64,000 bases of DNA. Source: Marinifilaceae bacterium (GTDB taxonomy: Bacteria > Bacteroidota > Bacteroidia > Bacteroidales > Marinifilaceae). The stretch spans positions 1-64,000 of the forward strand of contig JADGEF010000007.1 of assembly GCA_016744515.1 (NCBI GenBank), written 5' to 3'. Numbering within the stretch: position 1 is the first letter of the stretch; every line of letters begins with the position of its first letter. Position numbers and translations under genes: made by a program. Below, one piece after another: positions 47,921 to 56,350 of the stretch. The notes below the pieces were generated by a model, which saw only the letters and a program-made list of their open reading frames with translations, ran no database searches and had not been told where the DNA came from.

Positions 47921-48194
47921 GAACACAAATTGTACGGATTAAACGAGTTTTCACGAATGTTTTCATCAGTGTTTATCCGTCATATTCGTTACATCTGTGT
48001 TCTGTTATCAAAAAGGAACACTAATTTGTGCGGATAAAACGAATTCCCACGAATCTTTTTCATCAGTGTTTATCCGTCATATTCGTTACATCTGTGTTCT
48101 GTTATCAAAAAGGAACACGAATTGTGCGGATAAAACGAGTTTTCACGAATCTTTTTATCAGTGTTTATTCGTCAAATTCATTACATCTGTGTTC
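47921..48194. repeat. Three tandem units of an intergenic hairpin repeat
   Basis: Units at 47921-48002, 48016-48099 and 48113-48194 each begin GAACAC-AATTGTACGGATAAAACGA and end TTCGTTACATCTGTGTTC. The two halves of a unit are imperfect inverted repeats, so each can form an ~80-nt hairpin. Further copies flank the GxxExxY gene and precede the C39 transporter. Such repeats are common in Bacteroidota intergenic DNA. Confidence 0.9.
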
Positions 48195-48571
48195 ACTTTT
48201 TTTCGATCATTGGTAAATATTTTTCTTTTAAACTGAGGTTCTTTCCCAAAGTTGAGCAACAAGCCATCTTCAATATGGGTTGCTTTTAAATAGTTGATCA
48301 ACTGACATTCATGTTCATAACACAAATTCTCGGCAGCTTTTAATTCTATAATCACTCTATTTTCAACAATAATATCTGCAAAGTAGTCTCCAACTTGGGT
48401 CCCTTCGTAAAATACTTTAATTCGCTCTTGTCGCTTACAAGACAAACCATGTTTGTGCAATTCCAAATACATCGCATTTTCATAAACCTTTTCAAGAAAC
48501 CCATACCCTAATGTGTTGTACACTTTATAGTAGGCTTTGATAATTTTATTTGTTATTTCTTTTTCGAGCAT
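48158..48571 (-). CDS. GxxExxY-family protein
   Basis: 137 aa. The name-giving motif appears as GYGFLEKVYENAMYLEL, and the PD-(D/E)xK-like core as GDYFADIIVENRVIIELKAA, suggesting a nuclease-related fold. The C-terminal ~12 residues (VNTDVMNLTNKH) are read from repeat unit 3, so the gene ends inside the repeat. Units lie on both sides of the gene. No function is established for this family in Bacteroidota. It interrupts the C39/HlyD pair and looks like an insertion. Confidence 0.85.
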   Translation of the reverse strand: MLEKEITNKIIKAYYKVYNTLGYGFLEKVYENAMYLELHKHGLSCKRQERIKVFYEGTQVGDYFADIIVENRVIIELKAAENLCYEHECQLINYLKATHIEDGLLLNFGKEPQFKRKIFTNDRKKVNTDVMNLTNKH

Positions 48572-48592
48572 AGCTTAAAGATAAAAATGATA

Positions 48593-48673
48593 GAACACGA
48601 ATTGTACAGATTATACAGATTTTCACGAATCTTTTATTAGTGTTTATCCGTCAAATTCGTTACATCGGTGTTC
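48593..48673. repeat. Intergenic hairpin repeat, unit 4
   Basis: Same family as 47921 (GAACACGAATTGTACAGATT ... TTACATCGGTGTTC). It lies between the GxxExxY gene and the C39 transporter gene end. Confidence 0.88.
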
Positions 48674-48677
48674 TATT

Positions 48678-50873
48678 TTAATTTCCCAGCTCCAACTGAT
48701 TCTTCACCAACTCATAATATTTACCTCGCTTTTGTGTGAGTTCTACATGATTACCGACCTCTACAATTTCGCCTTGATCTAAAACCACAATTTGATCAGC
48801 ATTTTTAACTGTACTTAAGCGATGTGCAACAACCACAACCGTTTTGTCTTTATAAAAAGCTGAAAGATTTTCTACAATCGCTTTTTCATTATTGGCATCA
48901 AGTGCATTAGTTGCTTCATCGAAAAACAAGAAAGATGGGTTTTTATATACGACCCGTGCGATTAAAATACGTTGGCGTTGTCCTTGACTCACACCTTGCC
49001 CATCTTGCCCAATAACTGTATTGTAACCCAAAGGTAAAGCTTCGATATAATCAGCAATATTAGCAACTTGAGCTGCATAACGAAGACGTTCTAAATCGGG
49101 TGTATCATCAGAAACGGCAATATTCCGAGCAATGGTTTCAGAAAATAAATAACCCTCTTGCATCACAGCACCACATTGCATACGCCACCACGACAGGTTA
49201 TAGGCTTCCAAATTATCCGATCCAATTTGAATAGTCCCCTCATTAGGAGAATAATAGCCTAAGAGTAATTTTATCAGGGTGGTTTTACCACTTCCACTGG
49301 CACCTACAATGGCAGTAACCTTGCCCTCGGGTATTGTTAAATTAAGATTATTCAATACATAATCAGACTGTGCCCCATTGTATTTAAAACAAAGGTCTTT
49401 AATATGGAATGCTTTATTATCAGGTAATTCGGCAAGCATGCGGTTCTTATTTTCTTCATTGTCTTGAGTATGAATTTCGTTCATCCTATCCAAACTAATA
49501 CTCACATCTTGCCACTGGTAAATAAAATTCATAATTTGTTCAACTGGGCTATTCAATTGCCCCATAATATACTGCACTGCCAACATCATCCCCAAAGTCA
49601 ACTGCCCATTTATCACAAAAGTGGCCGCCAATACCGTAATCAGTATATTCTTTAACTCATTAATCAGCACACTACCTGCTTCTTGATTCTGTTGCAAGGA
49701 GAGCGACTGCATATTCACAGCAAACAAATCTGCCTGTACATCTTCCCACTCCCAACGCTTGCGTTGTTCACAGCCTTGCAATTTAATTTCCTGCATACCA
49801 TTAATAAGCTGATAGACCACATTCCGATTAAGCCCTTGTTGCTCAAACTGCTTATAGTCCAACACGCGTCGTTTTTTTAAGAATATTAATATCCACACGC
49901 CATAAAAAACACTTCCCACTAAGAATACAAAGAAAATTTCCAAACTATAGATGAGTAAAACCACACCGAAAGTCAGAAAACTAAACACAGAAAAAAACAA
50001 TTCCAAGGTTTGGGCTGTAAGAAATCGCTCAATACGGCGATGATCCTCGATACGTTGCAAAAGATCACCCAATAATTTAGTATCAAAAAAGTGCATGGGC
50101 AACTTCATCAGTTTGATGAAAAAGTCGGAAATTAATGAGATATTAATGCGGGTACTGATGTGCAATAAAATACGATTGCGTATAAAAGCAATAGCCGTAC
50201 GGCTAAATATTAACATGGCTTGGGCAATAAGTATCAACCATATAAAATGGATATCCTTACCATTAATCCCGGTATCTACTATGGCTTGGGTGAGAAAAGG
50301 AAGAAACAATTGCAAGATACTTCCAATAAGTAAGCCTAAAATAAGCTGCCTGAAAAAACGTCGATATTTTGTCAGGTATTTCCACAAAAATAAAAACCGA
50401 TTTTGGTTCAGTAAAGTATCACCCTCTTGCTCATAAAAAAGATAGGTAGGTTCTAGCAACAAAGCAACACCTTTTTCTTCACCTTGCGTTTGGGTACTAA
50501 GCCAGCGATCGCAAAATTCCGCTTTGTCATATGTAAGCAATCCCTTGCCTGGATCGGCTACATAAATTTTATAGCCCTTGCGTATTTTCTTAATTTTATA
50601 AACGACTACAAAATGATTCTGATTCCAATGCACAATGCAGGGCAAAACGGCTTTATCAACCAATTTATCAAAAGTAATTCGTCCACCTACTGTTCGTAAA
50701 CCGATATGCTCGGCAGCCTTACTGATACCCAAAAGCGATACCCCATCTTTCCCTATAAATGCCGAAGCACGCAAACTCTCCAGAGTAAATTGCTTGCCAT
50801 AATGAGCAGCAATCATACACAGGCAAGCAGGACCACAGTCCATGGCATCGGGTTGTTTAACGAAATGTTTCAT
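48678..50873 (-). CDS. Peptidase-containing ABC exporter (C39 type)
   Basis: 731 aa. N-terminal C39 peptidase with catalytic Cys13 (DAMDCGPACLCM), His87 (NQNHFVVV) and Asp107 (VADPGKG). About six membrane helices lie in ~165-450. The ATPase has Walker A (VGASGSGKTTLIKLLLG), an altered signature GVSQGQRQR and Walker B (FLFFDEATNALD). Such exporters cut leaders after double glycine and export the core peptide, which fits the GG leaders encoded upstream. It is preceded by repeats and the 21-nt array, so it probably has its own promoter. Confidence 0.94.
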   Translation of the reverse strand: MKHFVKQPDAMDCGPACLCMIAAHYGKQFTLESLRASAFIGKDGVSLLGISKAAEHIGLRTVGGRITFDKLVDKAVLPCIVHWNQNHFVVVYKIKKIRKGYKIYVADPGKGLLTYDKAEFCDRWLSTQTQGEEKGVALLLEPTYLFYEQEGDTLLNQNRFLFLWKYLTKYRRFFRQLILGLLIGSILQLFLPFLTQAIVDTGINGKDIHFIWLILIAQAMLIFSRTAIAFIRNRILLHISTRINISLISDFFIKLMKLPMHFFDTKLLGDLLQRIEDHRRIERFLTAQTLELFFSVFSFLTFGVVLLIYSLEIFFVFLVGSVFYGVWILIFLKKRRVLDYKQFEQQGLNRNVVYQLINGMQEIKLQGCEQRKRWEWEDVQADLFAVNMQSLSLQQNQEAGSVLINELKNILITVLAATFVINGQLTLGMMLAVQYIMGQLNSPVEQIMNFIYQWQDVSISLDRMNEIHTQDNEENKNRMLAELPDNKAFHIKDLCFKYNGAQSDYVLNNLNLTIPEGKVTAIVGASGSGKTTLIKLLLGYYSPNEGTIQIGSDNLEAYNLSWWRMQCGAVMQEGYLFSETIARNIAVSDDTPDLERLRYAAQVANIADYIEALPLGYNTVIGQDGQGVSQGQRQRILIARVVYKNPSFLFFDEATNALDANNEKAIVENLSAFYKDKTVVVVAHRLSTVKNADQIVVLDQGEIVEVGNHVELTQKRGKYYELVKNQLELGN

Positions 50874-50893
50874 TGCTTACTTATTTTAAAATG

Positions 50894-51129
50894 GAACACG
50901 AATTGTACGGATAAAACGAATCTCCACAAATCTTTTCATCAGTGTTCATCTGTTACATTCGTTACATCTGTATTCTTAATTATTGGAACACTAATAACAC
51001 AGATTAAACGGATCACTACGAATTTTTATCGGTGTTTATCCGTCACATTCGTTACATCTGTGTTCTATTTTACTGGAACACATATTGTACGGATTTAACG
51101 AGTCTTCACAAATCTTTTTATCCGTGTTC
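50894..51129. repeat. Intergenic hairpin repeats, units 5-7
   Basis: Units at 50894-50975, 50986-51065 and a shortened one at 51076-51129 match the family at 47921 (GAACAC...CGGAT...TTACATCTGTGTTC). Confidence 0.88.
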
Positions 51130-51164
51130 AATCATTTACAAAAGTTCCAGAAAGCCCAATTTTG

Positions 51165-51375
51165 AGGTTCATAACCTAAACTTTCACCTTATATAAACCT
51201 ATCATTAGGTTGGCAAACCCTAAGCAATAGGTTGTCAACCATTCTGTTTAGGTTCGTTATACTTCCCTTTAGGTTCTCTAAACTTCCATTACGGTTTTGG
51301 TAGCTTAGTTTTTAGGTTGAACACCTAAAATTTACGCTTATTAAGCCTTCCATTAGGGAACATGACTGCACAAGT
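51165..51375. repeat. Degenerate tandem array with 21-22 nt period
   Basis: The element AGGTT(n)~16 recurs with starts at 51165, 51186, 51207, 51229, 51250, 51271, 51292, 51314, 51335 and 51355, i.e. steps of 21, 21, 22, 21, 21, 21, 22, 21 and 20. A looser consensus is AGGTTnnnnnnAACTTCCnTTT. Units differ a lot, and no protein frame survives. Twenty-one bases are two helical turns, which would place bound proteins on one face. Confidence 0.8.
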
Positions 51376-51508
51376 TCGCTTCCTAAGTCCAAAATTTCGG
51401 TTAGTTAAGCCAAATGCTTTAATAAATAAGCAAAGCGTTTATATGCAAAACCATACAACAGCTACAACAAAGTTTATACCTGCAAAAACGAAGCTCTAAT
51501 CGCTAATA

Positions 51509-51562
51509 ATAAAAAACCTGACGTAGTTAAATTTGCGAAACGTAAATTAAACCAGTCAGGTT
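51509..51562 (-). terminator. Intrinsic terminator after the maturation genes
   Basis: On the minus strand AACCTGAC pairs with GTCAGGTT, with a second inner stem of ATTTACG/CGCAAAT type, followed by TTTTTTA. It separates the 163-aa gene from the exporter. Confidence 0.75.
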
Positions 51563-51668
51563 GTATTCCGATTTGTATTTGAAATCAACTAATGACATCA
51601 CTACATACATTTTTTATCTTCAGACACCTATCGGTATTACACTATGGTTCTATATGAAACAACTAAAC

Positions 51669-52160
51669 TTATTCTCCAACAGTTGTTTTCTCTTCGTCAG
51701 TCCTTCTAGTACGACTAAAGAACTGTTTTAACTCATTACGCTTGGCTTCGTAGCCTGGAGCAGATGTTCCTGTTTTATAACTGGTGTAAGCATAATCGTC
51801 TAAGGCAGCTTGGTAGTTATCGTAATCGTGCAGGGTTTTAGCATTATTAATACCTGTAAGCAGGTTTTGCAAGCGTGCAATAGTGCCTTCCAAAACATTA
51901 CGACTACTGAAGTCTTTGGCAAACTCATCCCAATCAACATCGGGACTACGCAAAGCCGTTTGTCCATTAGCATAATCGTTCACTTTATTTACAAACAGCT
52001 TGTTTTGTTCGCTTATACTACCATACTTGCGGCGTTCGTCACTACTAAGGTTACTTACCTTATCAGCTAGGGCGGTTTCTAAAGCTGCTAATGCCGTATT
52101 CACACTCTCTACTTGTTCTGCACTTAAATGCGTGCTAATTAGATTTTTTAATGTACTCAT
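51669..52160 (-). CDS. Unknown helical protein in the RiPP locus
   Basis: 163 aa. Predominantly helical, without signal peptide or membrane segment (LSAEQVESVNTALAALETAL; SEQNKLFVNKVNDYANGQTA). A short helical bundle seems likely. I recall similar small proteins in other Bacteroidota but no assigned function. It lies 26 bases after the TonB-dependent receptor gene, so it belongs to the maturation transcript. A terminator follows. Possible roles include precursor binding or immunity, but nothing in the sequence decides. Confidence 0.6.
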   Translation of the reverse strand: MSTLKNLISTHLSAEQVESVNTALAALETALADKVSNLSSDERRKYGSISEQNKLFVNKVNDYANGQTALRSPDVDWDEFAKDFSSRNVLEGTIARLQNLLTGINNAKTLHDYDNYQAALDDYAYTSYKTGTSAPGYEAKRNELKQFFSRTRRTDEEKTTVGE

Positions 52161-52185
52161 GGTATTTGTTTTTTAGAATTGATAT

Positions 52186-54531
52186 TTACAATCTATTTAA
52201 TTCACTCCCACTTGCTAATTTTTTTCTAATTCCTCCACTGAATCTATTAAAATTGTATTTTATTGAAAATCTCACCCATGTGTTATCAAAGTCTGGAGTC
52301 GAACCGGCAACTATGTTCCCAAACTTATCCTCCCACGAATTGTCTGAGGAATTAAATATATCATTAGCCATAATACTAATGTTCAATTTCTTACTATAAA
52401 AAGAGGTGTTTAAGCCAACAGATAGTTTGTATTTGCTCCCCCAAGCTGTCATTAACTCTTCACTACTGCTAGAATATGAAAAGCTGGCAAAAATATTTGT
52501 TTGATGAGTAATAGAGTAATCATTTTTCGTTTGAAAATACCACGAGGATTTTTTCACCTTTCGTTTATCACCTAAATAAGGAATTTCAATAAAAGGTTTT
52601 GCACCTCCTAAACTAATGATACTGCTAAACTTTTTCAGGGAATAGTTATAATCAATATTTACAAAAACATATTCAGCCTTATTAACATTCACAGGCGTGT
52701 ACTTAATAATATCCTGATTACTTTCATCATTAATTGCACTTAGTATGCGTGCATTTTTCTCATATTTATATCCCATATTAACTGAAATCCCCTTGAACAA
52801 TCCTAATGTGAGATCGACATTGTGGCTTATACTTGGTTTTACTTCAGGATTGCCCACTTTATAGGAAAGCGAATTAAAATAAGTAATATCGGTACTCAAT
52901 TCATCAAAAGTAGGGCGATTGATTTTTTTAGAGTAGCTTAATGTTATATTCTGTTTATCTGAGATCTTTTGATTTATTAAAAATGTCGGAAACCAACTAA
53001 CGTAAGTTGAATCTAATACTATAATTCCATTCGAACTAATATATGTATCGGTGTATTCGTAACGCAAACCTCCTTGCAAACTTAATCTATTAAGCTCCTT
53101 TTTTAATGTAAAATAAGCTGCCGCTATATGATCCTTTATTTGATCTTTTGTTTTATAATTAATCTGATTTGCATCTTGATTCTTTGAACTTACATCACCC
53201 AGATTTTCGACTTTTGATAATTTAATTCCCGATTGAAATTTTATTGATTTGAAAATAGGGCTTTGGTAATCGACTTTACCACTGTAGATATCGTAATCAT
53301 TATGACTATCAATTAAAGTTTTCAATTTGGAATTATTGGTCATATTTTGTTCGTCTATGTCTTCGATTGAGTTATACTTAACTTTTGTATAATCGCCAAC
53401 CGCTGATAATGAACGTAAGCTATCAACAGTGAATTCATAATTCACATTGTAGGTTTGCAAATCATAATCACTATTTTTATCTTTAAAAATACTCCCTTTA
53501 TTTTTTAGCTCATTTGTTCTACTAATATATTGTTCGGCATTCGACTTTTGATTTCTACCATTTGAGATATACGAATATTGAAGTCCAATATTATTTCTCT
53601 TATTGATTTCCTGATTAATACTTGCAAAAAGATTATTCTTTTTTACTGTAGCTTTCCTTATCAAATCCCTCCGATTATCAATCATATAATTATCTTGATT
53701 ATTTATTTCATAAGAATCCTCATAATTTTTTGATTTGATATAGCCATATGAATAATTAACTGATACCCTTGTTTTATTAATTTCACTATTTAACTGTATT
53801 CCATTTATAATGCGAAATTTTCTTGCAAAATAATTTCGATTATAGATTTGTAATTTAAGCTGATCTTTAGTGATTTTCTTTGTTTTGATCCTTAAGACCG
53901 CCTTGCCCGATGCGCTATACTTAGCCGAAGGACTCCGATCGATCTCTATGCTTTCAATATCGTCAGATTGAAAGCTTTCTAATTCTGCCTTATTCTGAAC
54001 TTCCTTATTATTGATAAAAATAATAGGAGTTCCTTTACCAAATACAGTGATATTGTTATCATTATCCACAATCAATCCTGGGCTTCTCTGTAATGCATCA
54101 ATAAGGTCTCCAGCTTGGCTAAGTGAGGTTCCTTTCACATCAATTATTAGCCTTCCTTCGACCTGCTTAAATACTGGCCGTTTCGCTCTTATGACTACCT
54201 CATCCAATTCTAAAGTTTTCATTTGAATAGTTCCAACATCTATGGAACTATTCTCTGAAAAATTAATCAGTCGTTTTACTGTTTGATATCCAACACAGGA
54301 AATCTGCAATATGCACTTAACTTCTTTAATGTTATTAAACTCAACACAACCATCTATAAAAGCACCTCCGGTGATAATACTCAAGTCGGAAGTGTTTAAT
54401 ATTGCAGCTGTAAAATACTCAAGAGACTTATTATTACGATCAATTACCTTACATCTAACATGAGTAGATTGAGAATATAAATTATTGAAATGAAATAACA
54501 AAGTAATAATTATCCAACAGGTTCTTTTCAT
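52186..54531 (-). CDS. TonB-dependent receptor-like outer-membrane protein
   Basis: 781 aa. Signal peptide (WIIITLLFHFNNLYSQ), a carboxypeptidase-like domain at ~23-105, a plug-like region (EGRLIIDVKGTSLSQAGDLI ... LQRSPGLIVDNDNNITVFGK) and a large outer-membrane barrel of the OMP_b-brl_3 type. Its ATG overlaps the stop of the radical SAM gene (ATGA), so the two are translationally coupled. This suggests a role in moving or binding the modified peptide at the outer membrane, either export or uptake. Confidence 0.88.
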   Translation of the reverse strand: MKRTCWIIITLLFHFNNLYSQSTHVRCKVIDRNNKSLEYFTAAILNTSDLSIITGGAFIDGCVEFNNIKEVKCILQISCVGYQTVKRLINFSENSSIDVGTIQMKTLELDEVVIRAKRPVFKQVEGRLIIDVKGTSLSQAGDLIDALQRSPGLIVDNDNNITVFGKGTPIIFINNKEVQNKAELESFQSDDIESIEIDRSPSAKYSASGKAVLRIKTKKITKDQLKLQIYNRNYFARKFRIINGIQLNSEINKTRVSVNYSYGYIKSKNYEDSYEINNQDNYMIDNRRDLIRKATVKKNNLFASINQEINKRNNIGLQYSYISNGRNQKSNAEQYISRTNELKNKGSIFKDKNSDYDLQTYNVNYEFTVDSLRSLSAVGDYTKVKYNSIEDIDEQNMTNNSKLKTLIDSHNDYDIYSGKVDYQSPIFKSIKFQSGIKLSKVENLGDVSSKNQDANQINYKTKDQIKDHIAAAYFTLKKELNRLSLQGGLRYEYTDTYISSNGIIVLDSTYVSWFPTFLINQKISDKQNITLSYSKKINRPTFDELSTDITYFNSLSYKVGNPEVKPSISHNVDLTLGLFKGISVNMGYKYEKNARILSAINDESNQDIIKYTPVNVNKAEYVFVNIDYNYSLKKFSSIISLGGAKPFIEIPYLGDKRKVKKSSWYFQTKNDYSITHQTNIFASFSYSSSSEELMTAWGSKYKLSVGLNTSFYSKKLNISIMANDIFNSSDNSWEDKFGNIVAGSTPDFDNTWVRFSIKYNFNRFSGGIRKKLASGSELNRL

Positions 54532-55832
54532 GCTTCAAGCTTATTTAACTCTTGTTCATAATGCATTTCTAATAGTTTAGGAAGATCCTCAAAATTTATT
54601 GGACAGACATCATAATCTGTACCATTTAACTTATGCTCGTATCTAAAAAGGCTACAACCTCCATCGCATACCGGAAAAAGAGTACATTCTTTGCATTTGG
54701 AATCGTTAAACATATCTGTTCCTACCATATATTCTGATAAAATGCTATAATTATATTCATCAGAAAAAATATTTCCTACAATGCGATCTTCTTTTCCTAA
54801 ATCTACCCAACATTTATATAATTCGCCACTTGGACCAACAACAAAACTGTTTATATAATCTGCTGTACATCCGATATCTTTAGGTTCTAGATAAAATTTA
54901 ACATCTTTAATTCCATATTTGAAATGAAGATTTTTAAAAAAAGTAATACGTTCTTTATGTTTTAAACATTTAACTTTGCATCCACCATGATCCGCAACAA
55001 TAGCCATATGAATACTAAGATTCTTATGTTCCCATCTTTTAGACAACATTGAATAAAGTTGGTGAAAGTCTTTTTCATTTTCTTTATGAAGATTAATACG
55101 TATTTTCACATGACATTCTGGGATAATTTCTGTCAAAATATCAATATTCTCAACAATTATATTGAATGTTGGAATTCCTGACTTATGTTTTCTGCTTTTA
55201 TTATGAGTATCTGGTAAACCATCAATAGTTATTTGAACTGAATCAAGGTTGTGTTCTTTTAGTTCATTACATTTTTCTTTATCTAGTAGAAATCCGTTTG
55301 TAACTAAATTATGAGAATCTAATTTAATTTTCTTTGACCTTTTGATTTTATTAAGAATATCAATCATAGTGTCAAATGCTAATAATGGTTCTCCTCCATG
55401 CCAGCATAAACTTAAACTCCCAAATCTGCTATTAGATTCAATATATTCAAGAAGTTTATTTTGCACTTCTTTACTCATTGTGTTAGTTGCAAGATCGGAC
55501 TCATAACAGTAAGGACAGGCAAAATTACAAGCCATCGTAGGAGCTATTACTATTCCAAAATTAGATTTAGAGAAGCATTTGTGGTATTTTAAAAATTTCC
55601 GTTGAATATAAAAATTATCATCTTCATTATTAGATACAAATACATGTGAATTTTGAAGAGCTTTGAGAATCTTCTTATCAATGGTTTTAATCAGATTAGG
55701 ATTATTTTTACACTCTTTTAAGTTATGAAATAGTCTTTCACTAATTTTTAAAAATGAATTTGTTCTGGAGTTATAGATAAAATATCCATATTTTGCCGAA
55801 TCCATCAAGTAATTGTATCTTGAAAATTGCAT
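54528..55832 (-). CDS. Radical SAM/SPASM peptide maturase 1
   Basis: 434 aa. Radical SAM motif ACNFACPYCYESD (Cys102, Cys106, Cys109). The substrate-binding N-terminal part (MQFSRYNYLMDSAKYGYFIY) is RRE-like or family-specific. A C-terminal SPASM domain with many Cys holds auxiliary clusters (GELYKCWVDLGKEDR; CKECTLFPVCDGGCSLF). It lies after precursor A, separated by a hairpin, and overlaps the receptor gene. It would install thioether or C-C/C-S crosslinks on the precursor. It is a clear paralogue of maturase 2. Confidence 0.94.
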   Translation of the reverse strand: MQFSRYNYLMDSAKYGYFIYNSRTNSFLKISERLFHNLKECKNNPNLIKTIDKKILKALQNSHVFVSNNEDDNFYIQRKFLKYHKCFSKSNFGIVIAPTMACNFACPYCYESDLATNTMSKEVQNKLLEYIESNSRFGSLSLCWHGGEPLLAFDTMIDILNKIKRSKKIKLDSHNLVTNGFLLDKEKCNELKEHNLDSVQITIDGLPDTHNKSRKHKSGIPTFNIIVENIDILTEIIPECHVKIRINLHKENEKDFHQLYSMLSKRWEHKNLSIHMAIVADHGGCKVKCLKHKERITFFKNLHFKYGIKDVKFYLEPKDIGCTADYINSFVVGPSGELYKCWVDLGKEDRIVGNIFSDEYNYSILSEYMVGTDMFNDSKCKECTLFPVCDGGCSLFRYEHKLNGTDYDVCPINFEDLPKLLEMHYEQELNKLEA

Positions 55833-55856
55833 TTTTTAATTTTATTAAGTTGAGTA

Positions 55857-55893
55857 AAAAGGAGTTTATCTTATAATAAGATAAACTCCTTTT
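55857..55893 (-). terminator. Hairpin between precursor A and maturase 1
   Basis: 17-bp perfect stem AAAAGGAGTTTATCTTA/TAAGATAAACTCCTTTT with a 3-base loop. On the minus strand it is followed by a T-run. It can act as a leaky terminator that makes more precursor than enzyme, or protect mRNA. Confidence 0.8.
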
Positions 55894-55900
55894 ATTTAAT

Positions 55901-56089
55901 TTACCAAGCTGAAATAACTTTATTGTAAATAGAACGAGTCCCTCCACGTCTGCATAAATCGGCCGAAGAATCTGAACCATCTTTACAATAAAGAACATGA
56001 TCTTCCTTTCCTCCTCTAATATTTTTTAGTTCTTTTGTCAATATATCAATAGGAGCAACTACTATTTTAATGTCTGTTATTTTTTTCAT
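55901..56089 (-). CDS. RiPP precursor peptide A
   Basis: 62 aa: leader MKKITDIKIVVAPIDILTKE continuing LKNIRGG, then a 35-residue core with Cys in VLYCKDGSDSSADLC and a C-terminal KVISAW. Double-Gly leaders are cut by C39 exporters, one of which is encoded here. The core shares C-x-D-G and the SAW end with precursors B and C but has a wider Cys spacing. It is directly upstream of maturase 1. The modification is unknown. Confidence 0.85.
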   Translation of the reverse strand: MKKITDIKIVVAPIDILTKELKNIRGGKEDHVLYCKDGSDSSADLCRRGGTRSIYNKVISAW

Positions 56090-56136
56090 CGTGATTTTTT
56101 TTAAGATTAAAAATATTTTTCATAGAGCTCCTTTCC

Positions 56137-56152
56137 TTTTGCAATTGCAAAA
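56137..56152. promoter_or_regulatory. 16-bp perfect palindrome upstream of precursor A
   Basis: TTTTGCAATTGCAAAA reads the same on both strands. The corresponding place upstream of precursor C has a degenerate version (TTTTACAATTGGCAATTGCAAAA). It lies ~50 bases before the precursor A start and could be an operator. Confidence 0.5.
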
Positions 56153-56194
56153 TTCACCTCTTTCTATGAGCATTGTACTTGCATACAGGGAGTT

Positions 56195-56306
56195 TCAGCT
56201 ACTATTGCCTCCTCCGGTAGAGGGTGGATATATTCTTATTTGTAATCCAGGGAGGCCAATTTCCTAAATTAGTTTTACCTAGAATGTGTATTGTTGTTTT
56301 ATTCAT
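56195..56306 (-). pseudogene. Decayed small reading frame upstream of precursor A
   Basis: From ATG 56306 it reads TIHILGKTNLGNWPPWITNK, then a +1 shift, then YPPSTGGGNSS-stop. The copy at 58219-58320 reads TIHFLGKNNLGK, stop, PPRITHE, stop, YPFSTGGGYSS in one frame. The third-base variation between copies shows former coding. Neither copy is intact. It may have been a small precursor-like peptide, a leader peptide, or part of the promoter region. Coordinates of the shift are approximate. Confidence 0.6.
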
Positions 56307-56350
56307 GATCTATTGATTTTTTTCTAAATACTTATCATTTGATTATATGT

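Larger units (their letters stand above)
50874..51668. other. Repeat-rich intergenic region upstream of the exporter
   Basis: About 800 bases hold three copies of the hairpin repeat, a 21-nt tandem array and a terminator. No convincing gene is present; the 130-residue plus-strand frame at 50706-51098 runs antisense to the transporter and through repeats. Confidence 0.7.

Noticed and set aside
47997-48236. Short plus-strand ORFs at 47997 and 48028
   Set aside because: They read through hairpin repeat units and repeat the same peptide in tandem, so they are repeat shadows.
50706-51098. 130-residue plus-strand ORF
   Set aside because: It is antisense to the exporter N-terminus and then runs through repeat units, with no supporting features.
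51165-51375. CRISPR-like appearance of the 21-nt array
   Set aside because: Units are degenerate along their whole length and contiguous, with no constant repeat and unique spacers, and no cas genes are nearby.
55771-55998. 75-residue minus-strand ORF overlapping precursor A and maturase 1
   Set aside because: It is out of frame with both and has no leader or motif; precursor A explains the region.
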